DNA from: Pleomorphomonas sp. JP5
GTDB taxonomy: Bacteria; Pseudomonadota; Alphaproteobacteria; Rhizobiales; Pleomorphomonadaceae
Direction of reading: 5' to 3'
Assembly: GCF_023721815.1 (NCBI RefSeq)
Contig: NZ_JAMDLI010000003.1
Span: 83,069 to 147,068 of the forward strand
Length of the DNA: 64,000 bases
Part shown: in pieces, positions 18,023 through 26,175 of the stretch
How the letters are laid out: the number at the start of each line of letters is the position of its first letter
Position numbering within the stretch: position 1 is the stretch's first letter
Made by a program: the position numbers and the translations under genes
Notes under the pieces: model-generated
Told to the model about the DNA's origin: nothing
Seen by the model: only the letters and a program-made list of their open reading frames with translations
Databases searched by the model: none

Positions 18023-18961
18023 ATGCTCGTCCTCGATGCCGCTGCCACCGCCGCCGCCCTCGACTATCCGGCCTTGATCGCCGGGCTGCGGGAGATATTT
18101 GCCGCCGGCGTTACCGCTCCGCTCCGTCATGCCCATGGCCTGCCGCGCGTCGGCGAGCCCGACGCCACGCTGCTCGTGATGCCCGCCTGGATGGGCGACG
18201 GCAGCCACGGCGGCGTCAAGATCGTCAACGTGGTGCCCGGTAACGCCAAGCGCGGCCTTCCGGCGGTGACGGCGAGCTATCTGCTGTTCGACGAGACGAC
18301 CGGCTCCCACGTGGCGCTCATGGATGGCGCGACGCTGACCGGACGACGTACGGCGGCGGCCTCCGCGCTCGCCGCGTCCTACCTGGCGCGCGCCGATGCT
18401 CGCACGCTGCTGGTGGTCGGGGCCGGGCACATCGGCTCGGAGATGCCGGGGGCCTATCGCGCCGTGCGGCCCATCGAGCGGGTGCTGGTTTGGAATCCGA
18501 CGCCGGAGCGGGCCGAGCGGCTGGTAACCCGTCTTCGGGGCCAGGGAATCGAAGCGGACACGTGCGACGATCTCGAAGCGGCGGTCGGCGAGGCCGACAT
18601 CATATCCTGCGCCACGCTCTCCCGGTCACCGCTGATCCACGGCGATTGGCTGAAACCCGGCCAGCATCTCGATCTCGTCGGCTCCTTCACTCCCGAGATG
18701 CGCGAAGCCGACGACCGCGCCGTGGCGCGCGGTCGGGTGTTCGTCGACGGGCCGGCGGCGGCGGTCGAATCGGGCGACATCAAGGGACCGATGGCGTCGG
18801 GCGCGCTGAAGGAGATCGCCGGTACGCTCTATGATCTTTGCGGTGGCGGCGTCGAGGGGCGGCGTTCAGCGTCCGAGATAACGCTGTTCAAGTCGGTTGG
18901 CCTCGCTGTCGAGGACCTCGCCGCCGCGCGCGTCGCGCTCGCGTCTCGGCGGCCGGACTGA
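18023..18961 (+). CDS. Ornithine cyclodeaminase / mu-crystallin family protein
   Basis: NAD(P)-dependent enzyme of 312 aa. The dinucleotide-binding region has LLVVGAGHIGSEM near residue 133, and the catalytic-site region has GGVKIVNVVPGN. Family members include ornithine cyclodeaminase, alanine dehydrogenase and ketimine reductases, and sequence alone does not settle the substrate. The reading frame is convergent with, and overlaps by 96 bp, the following endonuclease/exonuclease/phosphatase-family gene; its own conserved domain covers the overlap reasonably (LFKSVGLAVEDLAAA), so the overlap is probably at the expense of the other gene's tail. Confidence 0.9.
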   Translation: MLVLDAAATAAALDYPALIAGLREIFAAGVTAPLRHAHGLPRVGEPDATLLVMPAWMGDGSHGGVKIVNVVPGNAKRGLPAVTASYLLFDETTGSHVALMDGATLTGRRTAAASALAASYLARADARTLLVVGAGHIGSEMPGAYRAVRPIERVLVWNPTPERAERLVTRLRGQGIEADTCDDLEAAVGEADIISCATLSRSPLIHGDWLKPGQHLDLVGSFTPEMREADDRAVARGRVFVDGPAAAVESGDIKGPMASGALKEIAGTLYDLCGGGVEGRRSASEITLFKSVGLAVEDLAAARVALASRRPD

Positions 18962-19795
18962 GCTGTCGCCGAACAGCCCGCCAGCCGACTTCAGGTCGAT
19001 CACTGCCTTGACCGGAAGGTGGTCGGAGGCGCGCCGGGCGACAGGGCTGTCGTGCACGCCGAAATCGGCGACCAGTCCGTCAGGCCAGCCGAAGATGCGA
19101 TCGAGTGGAAACACCGGCCGGCGCGAGGGAAAGCTTGGCACGGCGTCGGCCGTCTGGAACAGCGGCGACAGTCGCTCCAGCGGCGAGTTGGCCCGGCCGG
19201 GTCGCCACTCGTTGAAGTCGCCGCACAGGAGCGTCGGCATCGGTTCGCGCGCTTCGAGCTGGGAGCGCAAGCGTTCCATTTGCAGGCGACGGGTGTGGCT
19301 CAGAAGGCCGAGATGGGCGGCAACGATGCGCAAGGGGCGGCCGCCGATGTCGAACTCGGCTAGCACCGCGCCGCGCGGCTCGGCGTGCGGCAGGTGAAGG
19401 CGCTCGGCGCGAACGATGGTGCCGCGCCGGTAGAACAGGGCATTGCCGTGCCAGCCATGGCTCATCGGCCGGGCGGCGAGCGGCACAAGCGTCAGCCCGG
19501 TTTCCCGCTCCAGAGTGGCGAGGTTGAGCCGGCCCTTGCGGTCGCCCAACCGACGGTCGGCTTCCTGAAGGGCGATGATATCGGCGTCGATCTCGGCGAT
19601 CACCGAGATGGTGCGGGCCGGATCGTAGGTGCCGTCGTTGCCGATACCCTTGTGTATATTGTAGCTGGCGACGCGGACGAGATCGCAGCCGTCGCAGGCC
19701 GGCGTAGACGGCACGGAGTCGGGCGCCCGGCCGAGCCGGACAAGGCGGCCGACGCCGTCAAGCAAGCGGGAAAGGCTGGCAAACTGCCCGGGCAT
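18866..19795 (-). CDS. Endonuclease/exonuclease/phosphatase family protein
   Basis: Metal-dependent phosphoesterase fold of 309 aa. Conserved pieces are RVASYNIHKGIG (N-terminal strand), ALQEAD (metal glutamate), the LLCGDFNEW strand and the SDHLPV histidine motif. DNA, lipid and phosphodiester substrates all occur in this family, so the substrate is unknown; the N-terminal 40 residues lack an obvious signal peptide. The last ~40 residues after SDHLPVKAVIDL are basic and low in complexity and are encoded in or near the 96-bp overlap with the convergent cyclodeaminase gene, suggesting read-through into the neighbour after loss of an earlier stop. Confidence 0.88.
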   Translation of the reverse strand: MPGQFASLSRLLDGVGRLVRLGRAPDSVPSTPACDGCDLVRVASYNIHKGIGNDGTYDPARTISVIAEIDADIIALQEADRRLGDRKGRLNLATLERETGLTLVPLAARPMSHGWHGNALFYRRGTIVRAERLHLPHAEPRGAVLAEFDIGGRPLRIVAAHLGLLSHTRRLQMERLRSQLEAREPMPTLLCGDFNEWRPGRANSPLERLSPLFQTADAVPSFPSRRPVFPLDRIFGWPDGLVADFGVHDSPVARRASDHLPVKAVIDLKSAGGLFGDSSVRPPRRERDARGGEVLDSEANRLEQRYLGR

Positions 19796-20043
19796 GGTGT
19801 TCGAGCCTCTTCGTCCGACTTAGGGGAACCGATCTCGGTCGTTCTGCACCCGGCTCCCGTCCCCATGCGATAGCAGCGGAATGGCGGCGAGAAAAGGGCG
19901 GGGACGTTGAAACCGCCGCGCCGGCGGGGAACCGCCGCCCCGGGATCCGGTTGTCTCCGCGTCCGTGTCACTCCTGCCGCGCGACGCGAGGGGCAGGTCT
20001 TCGCGTCGACGGGGGCGGCACTCGTTCGCAACCCGAGGTGACC

Positions 20044-20478
20044 ATGAACGGTTCCACTACGTCGCGCCTTTTCTCGCAGTTTGCCTCCACCATTTCCGAT
20101 CTGTCTGGGCGGCCGGCAACCTTCGCCCTTGCCGTGGGGATGGTCGTCGTCTGGGCGGTCTCCGGACCTTTCTTCGGCTTTTCGGAAACCTGGCAGCTCG
20201 TCATCAATACCTCGACCACCATCGTCACCTTCCTGATGGTGTTCGTGTTGCAGAACTCCCAGAACCGGGACGGCAAGGCCCTGCAGGCGAAGATCGACGA
20301 GCTGATCCTGACCTCGAAGGCGCAGAACAAGTTCATCGGGATCGAGAAGCTGGACGAGGACGAAATCCGCGAGGTCAGTCAGGCTCTCGTGGAGAAGGCC
20401 GAGGCTTTGGAGGACGTGGCCGACCACCGGGCGGAGGAGCTGGAAGGGATGGTCGGCAACAAGGAGGAAAGCCACTAG
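20044..20478 (+). CDS. Low-affinity iron permease family protein
   Basis: Small membrane protein of 144 aa, PF04120-like. Two hydrophobic segments lie near residues 22-42 and 52-75 with the spacing [18 protein letters not shown] and the motif [20 protein letters not shown], which is diagnostic for this family. The C-terminal half is charged and helical. ATG 20044 with GAGGTG upstream is preferred over a 31-codon extension. The name comes from a fungal relative; an iron role in bacteria is not established. A small hairpin (20508-20528) follows. Confidence 0.88.
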   Translation: MNGSTTSRLFSQFASTISDLSGRPATFALAVGMVVVWAVSGPFFGFSETWQLVINTSTTIVTFLMVFVLQNSQNRDGKALQAKIDELILTSKAQNKFIGIEKLDEDEIREVSQALVEKAEALEDVADHRAEELEGMVGNKEESH

Positions 20479-20556
20479 CCGGAATGCCCTTGGCGGGATC
20501 GGTTTGCGCCGGCATAAAATCAGCCGGCTCTCCCCGAAAAGTCGGTCATGGCGCAA

Positions 20557-20585
20557 TTGACATCTTCGAGGTCGATACGTATGGT
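20557..20585 (+). promoter_or_regulatory. Putative promoter of rpmJ
   Basis: Consensus TTGACA (20557-20562), 17-bp spacer and TATGGT (20580-20585), giving a leader of about 120 nt before rpmJ. Confidence 0.6.
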
Positions 20586-20711
20586 CCGCCCGAATTCGGG
20601 CAAGGGGGTTCAGCCCTCCTGGCATCGGGATTGATGACGTCGGGCATCGACCCGTCGGCGGCGCGTCTTCTGACGCTGACGCCGTTGGGCATGTCGGCAA
20701 GGATGGACCAA

Positions 20712-20837
20712 ATGAAGATCAAGAACTCTCTCCGGGCCCTCATGACCCGCGACCGCAACAATCGCATGGTCCGTCGCAAGGGCCGTATCTACATCATCAA
20801 CAAGAAGAATCCGCGCTACAAGGCCCGTCAGGGCTGA
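20712..20837 (+). CDS. rpmJ: 50S ribosomal protein L36 (type B, zinc-independent)
   Basis: A 41-residue ribosomal protein, too short for most gene tracks but unmistakable: it starts [10 protein letters not shown], contains [14 protein letters not shown] and ends KARQG. It lacks the cysteines of the zinc-ribbon form, so it is the C-minus type. A longer open frame (from 19965) in the same phase is an artefact of high GC. Its stop codon TGA shares a base with a downstream ATG of the next frame, but the likely start of that neighbour is further down. Confidence 0.97.
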   Translation: MKIKNSLRALMTRDRNNRMVRRKGRIYIINKKNPRYKARQG

Positions 20838-20914
20838 TGTCCGGCGGGCTTGCCGCCCGCCTTGGCGCCAGGATGCACTCGACGATCGCTGCCCGGGGAG
20901 GTACCTTCCCGGGT

Positions 20915-21520
20915 ATGCGTGTTTTTGTGCCCCTCATATTGTTGTTGACGGTCGCCTGGCCGGTCTCCGCCCAAGTCGATCTGCCGCCGCCCGCGACGAG
21001 TGGGCGCGAGCGCTTGGTCTCGGTCGTGCCGGTCGACAAGGCCGCCGAGCTGGATGAACTGTTCGCCCGGCTCGCGATCGCGCGCGACCGCAAGGAAGCC
21101 TCAGGCCTTGAAACGGAGATCCGTCGGCGCTGGGCGACCTGCGGCAGCGCCACCTGCGATCTCATGCTGGGCTGGACGCAAGACGCTGTCGCGTCCGGCG
21201 ACGCGGCCGGCGCGCTCGATCTTCTCGACGAGTTGACGGTGCGGCGGCCCGCCCTGGCCGAGGCCTATTACCGGCGCGGCACCCTGCACCTTCTTGCCGG
21301 CCGGCTGTCACCGGCGCTCGGCGATTTCCAGACCGTTCTGCGCATCGAGCCCCGCCATTTCATGGCGATGAAGGATCTTGCCGTGCTGCTCGAGGACCTC
21401 GACCAGCATGAAAGGGCGCTCGAAGTGCTGCGCCGCCTGCAAGCGATCGATCCGCATTTCGACGGGCTCAGCGAGGCCATCGAGGCCATCGTCGCTGGCA
21501 GCCATGGCCGCGATATCTGA
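20915..21520 (+). CDS. Secreted TPR-repeat protein
   Basis: Protein of about 201 aa with a clean signal peptide MRVFVPLILLLTVAWPVSA, which is why I chose ATG 20915 over in-frame starts at 20837 and 20873. Two to three tetratricopeptide repeats lie near residues 90-185 (EAYYRRGTLHLLAGRLSPAL and the LAVLLEDLDQHERALEVLRR segment). Likely a periplasmic scaffold of unknown partner. A GC-rich palindrome (CCCGGGGAGG / CCTTCCCGGG, about 20893-20914) sits just before the start and includes the only purine-rich stretch, so it could hide the ribosome-binding site or end the rpmJ transcript. Confidence 0.8.
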   Translation: MRVFVPLILLLTVAWPVSAQVDLPPPATSGRERLVSVVPVDKAAELDELFARLAIARDRKEASGLETEIRRRWATCGSATCDLMLGWTQDAVASGDAAGALDLLDELTVRRPALAEAYYRRGTLHLLAGRLSPALGDFQTVLRIEPRHFMAMKDLAVLLEDLDQHERALEVLRRLQAIDPHFDGLSEAIEAIVAGSHGRDI

Positions 21521-21529
21521 TGCCGCTTC

Positions 21530-21637
21530 CGTCGGGTTTGACCTTTTGGGCGAAACCCGACGGGAGGGGAAGCGCCCGACCGGGCGCTGGCCGGTCAGGC
21601 CGAAACCCGCTTGAGCCGGATGAGTCCGGATCAAGCG
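21530..21637. repeat. Cluster of three consecutive inverted repeats
   Basis: CGTCGGGTTT/AAACCCGACG (21530-21539 with 21553-21562), GCGCCCG/CGGGCGC (21572-21578 with 21581-21587) and CGCTTGA/TCAAGCG (21608-21614 with 21631-21637, with an inner CCGGA/TCCGG stem). They follow the TPR gene and resemble the second cluster after galU in layout, not in sequence. Confidence 0.6.
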
Positions 21638-21664
21638 GAACGCGTATGAACATCCCGTCATAAG

Positions 21665-21694
21665 AAAAGGGCCGGATCGCTCCGGCCCCTTTTC
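21665..21694. terminator. Bidirectional terminator between the TPR gene and pyk
   Basis: GGGCCGGA (21669-21676) pairs with TCCGGCCC (21681-21688) around a TCGC loop, flanked by AAAA on one side and TTTT on the other, so it can act on either strand. Confidence 0.85.
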
Positions 21695-21717
21695 AGTTCG
21701 CGCGCAGTTGCCGCCGA

Positions 21718-23154
21718 TCAGATCCCCGACTTGCCGTCGGCGCCGATGGTGGCGATGCGCAGGAGGTTGGTCACGCCGGCCGAGCCGAAGGGCACGCCGG
21801 CGGTGATGATGATGCGGTCGCCGGGCTTGGTGAAGCCTTCCTCGGCAGAGATGCGGCTGGCGCGCTGCACGAGGTCCATCAGCGAGCGGGCGTCGTCGGT
21901 CACCACCGAGTGGATGCCCCAGACCAGCGCCAGGCGACGGGCCATCGAGCGGTTGGGCGACAGCGCCAGGATCGGCGTCGACGGCCGCTCACGGGCGGCG
22001 CGGAGGCCGGTGGCGCCGGAGGCGGTGAAGCAGACGAGGGCGGCGATGCCGAGCGTCTCGGCGATCTGGCGGGCCGAGGCGGAAATGGCGTCGGCGGGGG
22101 TCGCGTCGGGCTCGCCGCGCTGGCCGGCCAGGATCGAGTGGAAATGCTCGGAAGCCTCGACCTCCTCGGCGACGTGGCTCATGGTCTGAACCGCCTCGAC
22201 CGGGTAGGCGCCGGCCGCCGACTCGGCCGACAGCATGACCGCGTCCGCGCCCTCGAAGACGGCGTTGGCGATGTCGGAGACCTCGGCGCGCGTCGGCACC
22301 GGCGACTGGATCATCGATTCCAGCATCTGCGTGGCGACGACCACCGGCTTGCCGGCCTTGCGCGTGGTGCGGGTGATGCTCTTCTGAACGCTCGGGACCT
22401 GTTCGAGCGGCAGCTCGACGCCAAGGTCGCCGCGCGCCACCATGATGGCGTCGGAGAGCTCGAGAATCTCGTTGAAGCGCTGCACGGCCTGCGGCTTCTC
22501 GATCTTGGCCATGACGCCGCACTTGCCGTCGACGATCTCGTGCACTTCCTGGAGGTCTTCCGGCCGCTGCACGAAGGACAGCGCGATCCAGTCGACGTCG
22601 GCGTCGAGAGCGGCCGTGAGGTCGGCGCGGTCCTTCTCGGTGAGGGCGCCGGAGGTGAGGATGGTGTCGGGCAGGCTGACGCCCTTGCGGTCGGAGATCT
22701 TGCCGCCGACCTCGACCTCGGCGATCGCCTTCTTGCGGTCGTTCTCGACCACGCGCAGCCTCAGGCGGCCGTCGTCGATCAGAAGGCGATGGCCGGGCTC
22801 GAGCGCGTCTATGATTTCAGGATGCGGCAGGGTGACGCCGGTGACGTCGCCGTCGAACTTCTCGCGATGGAAGGCGAACTTGGCGCCGATTTCCAGGAAG
22901 ACCGGGCCGTTGGCGAAGGTGCCGACCCGGAGCTTGGGCCCCTGCAGGTCGGCGAGGATGCCGATCGGGCGGCCGGCCTCGGCCTCGACCTCACGGATGG
23001 TCGATACGTAGTAGCGGAGCTTCTCGTGGTTGGTGTGGCTCATGTTGATGCGGAAGCAGTCCGCACCCGCCTGGTGAAGCCGGGCGATCATGTCCTTGTC
23101 GGAGGAGGAGGGGCCCAAAGTTGCAAGAATCTTGACCTTGCGGTTACGTCTCAT
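21718..23154 (-). CDS. pyk: Pyruvate kinase
   Basis: Glycolytic enzyme of 478 aa converting phosphoenolpyruvate and ADP to pyruvate and ATP. It opens with RRNRKVKILATLGPSS and contains the catalytic-site region VMAKIEKPQAV and the MVARGDLGVELP motif, followed by a C-terminal allosteric domain. The ATG overlaps the stop of the upstream DUF1036 gene by 4 bp (ATGA), which indicates translational coupling. A bidirectional terminator follows its stop. Confidence 0.97.
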   Translation of the reverse strand: MRRNRKVKILATLGPSSSDKDMIARLHQAGADCFRINMSHTNHEKLRYYVSTIREVEAEAGRPIGILADLQGPKLRVGTFANGPVFLEIGAKFAFHREKFDGDVTGVTLPHPEIIDALEPGHRLLIDDGRLRLRVVENDRKKAIAEVEVGGKISDRKGVSLPDTILTSGALTEKDRADLTAALDADVDWIALSFVQRPEDLQEVHEIVDGKCGVMAKIEKPQAVQRFNEILELSDAIMVARGDLGVELPLEQVPSVQKSITRTTRKAGKPVVVATQMLESMIQSPVPTRAEVSDIANAVFEGADAVMLSAESAAGAYPVEAVQTMSHVAEEVEASEHFHSILAGQRGEPDATPADAISASARQIAETLGIAALVCFTASGATGLRAARERPSTPILALSPNRSMARRLALVWGIHSVVTDDARSLMDLVQRASRISAEEGFTKPGDRIIITAGVPFGSAGVTNLLRIATIGADGKSGI

Positions 23155-23612
23155 TTCGCCCCGTTTCCTTTTTGGGTCGGCTGGTACAGGTGTACGGTCC
23201 AGCTGCGTTGTTCGGCGGTGTCGACCTCGAAGAACCCTGTCCGCTCATAGCCGCGGGCGACACAGTTTTCGACGCCGCCTATTGTGAACATCTTGCGTCT
23301 CGTACACATGAACGCCTTGCCGCCCCATTCGCCGCCGTGTTGGCTGTCGACCGCATAGAGGTAGTAATAGCGTGATGTGAGAGCGCCGGAGAGCAGCGTT
23401 CCACATTTCGATCCGCCGATGTTCCACCAGCCTTCGGAGCGCCAGCCGTCCTTGGACTTGTAGCCGATCGCCACGGAGATGGTGCCGTCGGTTTTGTTAC
23501 AGAGCCTGAGATCGGCCTTCGCGGGTGTCGCGGCGGCGAGGAAGAGGAAGGACAGCGCCAGGGCAACAAGCGCCGGCCGCGTCTTTCGTACCGGTCCCTC
23601 ATGTGCCGCCAT
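23151..23612 (-). CDS. DUF1036 secreted cysteine-containing protein
   Basis: Protein of about 153 aa from ATG 23612. Residues 1-33 form a signal peptide ending ATPAKA, followed by a compact domain beginning DLRLCNKTDGTISVAIGYK with four conserved cysteines (in LRLCNK, SKCGT, FMCTRR and VENCVARG), as expected for a disulfide-stabilised DUF1036 domain. An ATG at 23651 would add 13 residues. A TTGACA element on the minus strand near 23700 could be its promoter. It overlaps pyk by 4 bp; the function of this family is not known. Confidence 0.85.
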   Translation of the reverse strand: MAAHEGPVRKTRPALVALALSFLFLAAATPAKADLRLCNKTDGTISVAIGYKSKDGWRSEGWWNIGGSKCGTLLSGALTSRYYYLYAVDSQHGGEWGGKAFMCTRRKMFTIGGVENCVARGYERTGFFEVDTAEQRSWTVHLYQPTQKGNGAK

Positions 23613-23810
23613 CGGTTTTCCGCCCGCCAACGATCCTTGTCCGGTGCTCATCGGAGAATGCCCCGCCTTATCGCGTGACCTACGGCAAAATGTCAACGTA
23701 TAATTACGCAAGGCGCCGCACTGTCCCGTCGTGTCCGGTCTCCCATGAACATTAACACGCATCCTCAAAGGCTTACGCTCCAGTCTTTGGTCGCGTCCGA
23801 AGAACGCTGG

Positions 23811-24704
23811 TCATGATCGCGGCCGGGCGATCCAGATGCCGCCAAGGATCATCAGGCCACCCAGCCCCTGGCTCCAGCCGATCGCCTCGCCGAACACGAG
23901 GAAAGCGAGGGTGGCGGCGGCGATCACCTCCATGAAGATGACCAGAGACGAGAAGGCGGCCGAGAGATATCCGAGCGCAAAGGCGAGCAGGCCCTGCCCA
24001 CCGATATGGCTTACATACGCCAGGGCGGCGAGAGTTGCGACGCCCGTCAGCGAAGACGGCAGAAGCTTTGGCTCGAAGGCGAGGGCTATGGCGCCGAGGC
24101 AGAGCGCGGTCACCGCCGTTGCGCCGAAGGTGACGGTGCCGGTGCTGTGCTGGCGTCGGGCGGCGCGAACGGCCAGGAAGTAGGTGCCGAAGCCGAAGGA
24201 GGTGCCGATGCCGTAGATGTCGCCGATCAGCTTGTCGGCATCGAGCGTATAGGAGCCGCCGAGCAGCACCGCGCCGCCGAGGATGCAGACGATGACGCCG
24301 CCCGCTTCGCGCCGGCCGACCTTCTCGCCGATGAACAGGCCGGAGAACAGCAGCACCCAGATTGGCGCCATCGAGGACAGGAAGGTGGCGTTGGCGATCG
24401 ACGTGTTGAGGATCGAGAGGTGCCAGAAGAACAGGTCGACGGCGAAGAAGACGCCGGCGAGCCAGATGGCCTTCGAGCGGAAGGCGGTGGCCAGTGCCTT
24501 GCTGCCGCCCTCGCTCGCCGCCCAGATGGCCAGCACGGGGACTGCGAGCGCGACACGCCAGAAGGCGCTGGCGAAGGGGCCGACGTCGGCGAGGCGGACG
24601 AAGACCGGAGATATGCCCATGGCGACGGCGCCGAGGCAGAGGGCGAGGAAGGCCACGACCTCACCGGGGCGTGGGGACAGCGGCAACGATCTGGCGACGG
24701 ACAT
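23811..24704 (-). CDS. EamA/DMT family transporter
   Basis: Inner-membrane protein of 297 aa with ten predicted helices in two EamA repeats (roughly residues 15-145 and 165-295). The segment FFWHLSILNTSIANATFLSSMAPIW is cut short here to its key residues F-W-H and N-A-T-F-L; it is typical of drug/metabolite exporters of the YddG/RhaT superfamily. The substrate is unknown. It is divergent from the N-formylglutamate amidohydrolase gene, with about 126 bp between starts. Confidence 0.9.
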   Translation of the reverse strand: MSVARSLPLSPRPGEVVAFLALCLGAVAMGISPVFVRLADVGPFASAFWRVALAVPVLAIWAASEGGSKALATAFRSKAIWLAGVFFAVDLFFWHLSILNTSIANATFLSSMAPIWVLLFSGLFIGEKVGRREAGGVIVCILGGAVLLGGSYTLDADKLIGDIYGIGTSFGFGTYFLAVRAARRQHSTGTVTFGATAVTALCLGAIALAFEPKLLPSSLTGVATLAALAYVSHIGGQGLLAFALGYLSAAFSSLVIFMEVIAAATLAFLVFGEAIGWSQGLGGLMILGGIWIARPRS

Positions 24705-24830
24705 GAATGGACCTGAGGACGACGGCCGTCGGGCGGGCCGCGGCGAAAGTGCAACGGTCGGCAGGTCGACGGCGCCAGCGGGTGGATCTCGACTTTATCC
24801 GACCGATAGCAGCATTTAGGATCATCCGCC

Positions 24831-25628
24831 ATGCAGGACCCGACCGACGACGCTCCTTTCACATTTCTTCCCGGCGACGAGGCAGGCGGCCTTCTGATCC
24901 TCGCCGACCACGCATCCCGCCGGGTGCCGCCGTCTTACGGCAACCTCGGTCTGCCGCCGGCCGAGTTCGAACGTCATATCGCCTATGATATCGGTACCGA
25001 ATGGCTGGTCCGCCGCCTCGCCGCCGTTGCCGGCGCTCCGGCGCTGCTCACCCGCTTCTCGCGTCTGCTGATCGATCCCAACCGTGGCGAAGACGACCCG
25101 ACGCTGGTGATGCGCCTGTCGGACGGGGCGATCGTGCCGGGCAACGCTAGGGTCGACGCCGCCGAGCGACAGCGGCGTATCGAAGGATTCCATCGTCCAT
25201 ATCATCAGGCCATCGATGGCCTGATCGACCGGATGCTCGCCACCGGCGTCGCGCCGGTGATCCTGTCCATCCATTCCTTCACGCCGGTCTGGAAGGGCGT
25301 GCCGCGTCCCTGGGACATGGCGATCCTGTGGGACCGCGACGACCGCATGGTGGCGCCGGCGCTCGCCGCCTTCCGTGAGCGCGGCCTTGTCGTCGGCGAC
25401 AACCAGCCCTACGACGGGGCGCTCCGCAACGATACGCTCTATCGCCATGGCACGGCGCGGGGGCTCGCCCATCTGCTCATCGAGGTGCGGCAGGATCACA
25501 TCGCCGACGAGGCTGGCGCAACCCACTGGGCGGAGACGATTTTCGAGGTGGTGGCACCGCTGGCGGCGCGGCCGGAGATGCGCAAGACCGCCTTTTACGG
25601 ATCGCGCGCGGATGGCGCTCGCGTGTGA
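24831..25628 (+). CDS. N-formylglutamate amidohydrolase family protein
   Basis: Hydrolase of 265 aa. The domain opens with LILADHASRRVPPSYGNLG and contains FSRLLIDPNRGEDDPTLVM, the conserved active-site and substrate region, and a HSFTPVW motif. The classical family reaction is release of formate from N-formylglutamate in histidine breakdown, but no hut genes are nearby and a second, less similar family member is encoded at 33057-33989. Exact substrate is therefore uncertain. Confidence 0.9.
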   Translation: MQDPTDDAPFTFLPGDEAGGLLILADHASRRVPPSYGNLGLPPAEFERHIAYDIGTEWLVRRLAAVAGAPALLTRFSRLLIDPNRGEDDPTLVMRLSDGAIVPGNARVDAAERQRRIEGFHRPYHQAIDGLIDRMLATGVAPVILSIHSFTPVWKGVPRPWDMAILWDRDDRMVAPALAAFRERGLVVGDNQPYDGALRNDTLYRHGTARGLAHLLIEVRQDHIADEAGATHWAETIFEVVAPLAARPEMRKTAFYGSRADGARV

Positions 25629-25656
25629 ATGGACGCTCGAAAACGGTTGACGGGCC

Positions 25657-25693
25657 CATGAAGTTCGGACTTCATGCCGCCCTCACGGGCGGC
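25657..25693 (+). terminator. Tandem hairpins after the N-formylglutamate amidohydrolase gene
   Basis: CATGAAGT/ACTTCATG with TCGG loop (25657-25676) is directly followed by GCCGCCC/GGGCGGC with TCAC loop (25676-25693). No U-tract, so a terminator role is possible but not shown. Confidence 0.45.
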
Positions 25694-25737
25694 GGCCCCG
25701 CCCGGACCCAGTATCAAGATCGGCAGGACAATATCCC

Positions 25738-25998
25738 ATGAGCATGGAATCGGCAGAATCGCAGGGCGGCGTCGCGGCGGGTGAACTCCGGCAGTTCATC
25801 GAGCGCGTCGAGCGGCTTGAGGAAGAGAAGGCCGCTCTCCAGGACGACATCAAGGACGTGATGGCCGAGCTCAAGGGCCGCGGCTACGACGTCAAGGCCG
25901 TCAGGGCCATTCTGAAGCTTCGCAAGCAGGACCCGGACGAGCGCCAGGAGGCGGAAGCCATCCTCGAACTCTACATGAACGCGCTCGGCATGGTGTAA
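25738..25998 (+). CDS. gapR: GapR-like nucleoid-associated protein (DUF2312)
   Basis: DNA-binding protein of 86 aa. Its all-helical sequence ([18 protein letters not shown], then [20 protein letters not shown] and [19 protein letters not shown]) matches the alphaproteobacterial DUF2312 family, whose Caulobacter member GapR binds over-twisted AT-rich DNA ahead of replication and transcription. Length and lack of other domains fit. It stands as a single gene. The family call is secure; the role is taken from the Caulobacter protein. Confidence 0.93.
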   Translation: MSMESAESQGGVAAGELRQFIERVERLEEEKAALQDDIKDVMAELKGRGYDVKAVRAILKLRKQDPDERQEAEAILELYMNALGMV

Positions 25999-26175
25999 GC
26001 GGGCTTTCCGCCTGTCCCCGACCGGGGGGCGTGACGGCCTTGCCTGGGGTGGAGAGGCTCTTCTCCGCGCTTGACAGCGAACGGGTGTCGGCCTAGCAAT
26101 CTGTATCGTTTCAAGGAGGCGTCGCGCCGTCCGCCGATGATCGGTGGCGGAGGGCGCCTTCTTCATGTGGATTTC

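Noticed and set aside
26113..26137. Strong AAGGAGG ribosome-binding-like sequence upstream of the MFS gene as evidence for a small leader peptide.
   Set aside because: No ATG, GTG or TTG lies at a usable distance in any frame before a stop; the nearest ATG is 17 nt away.
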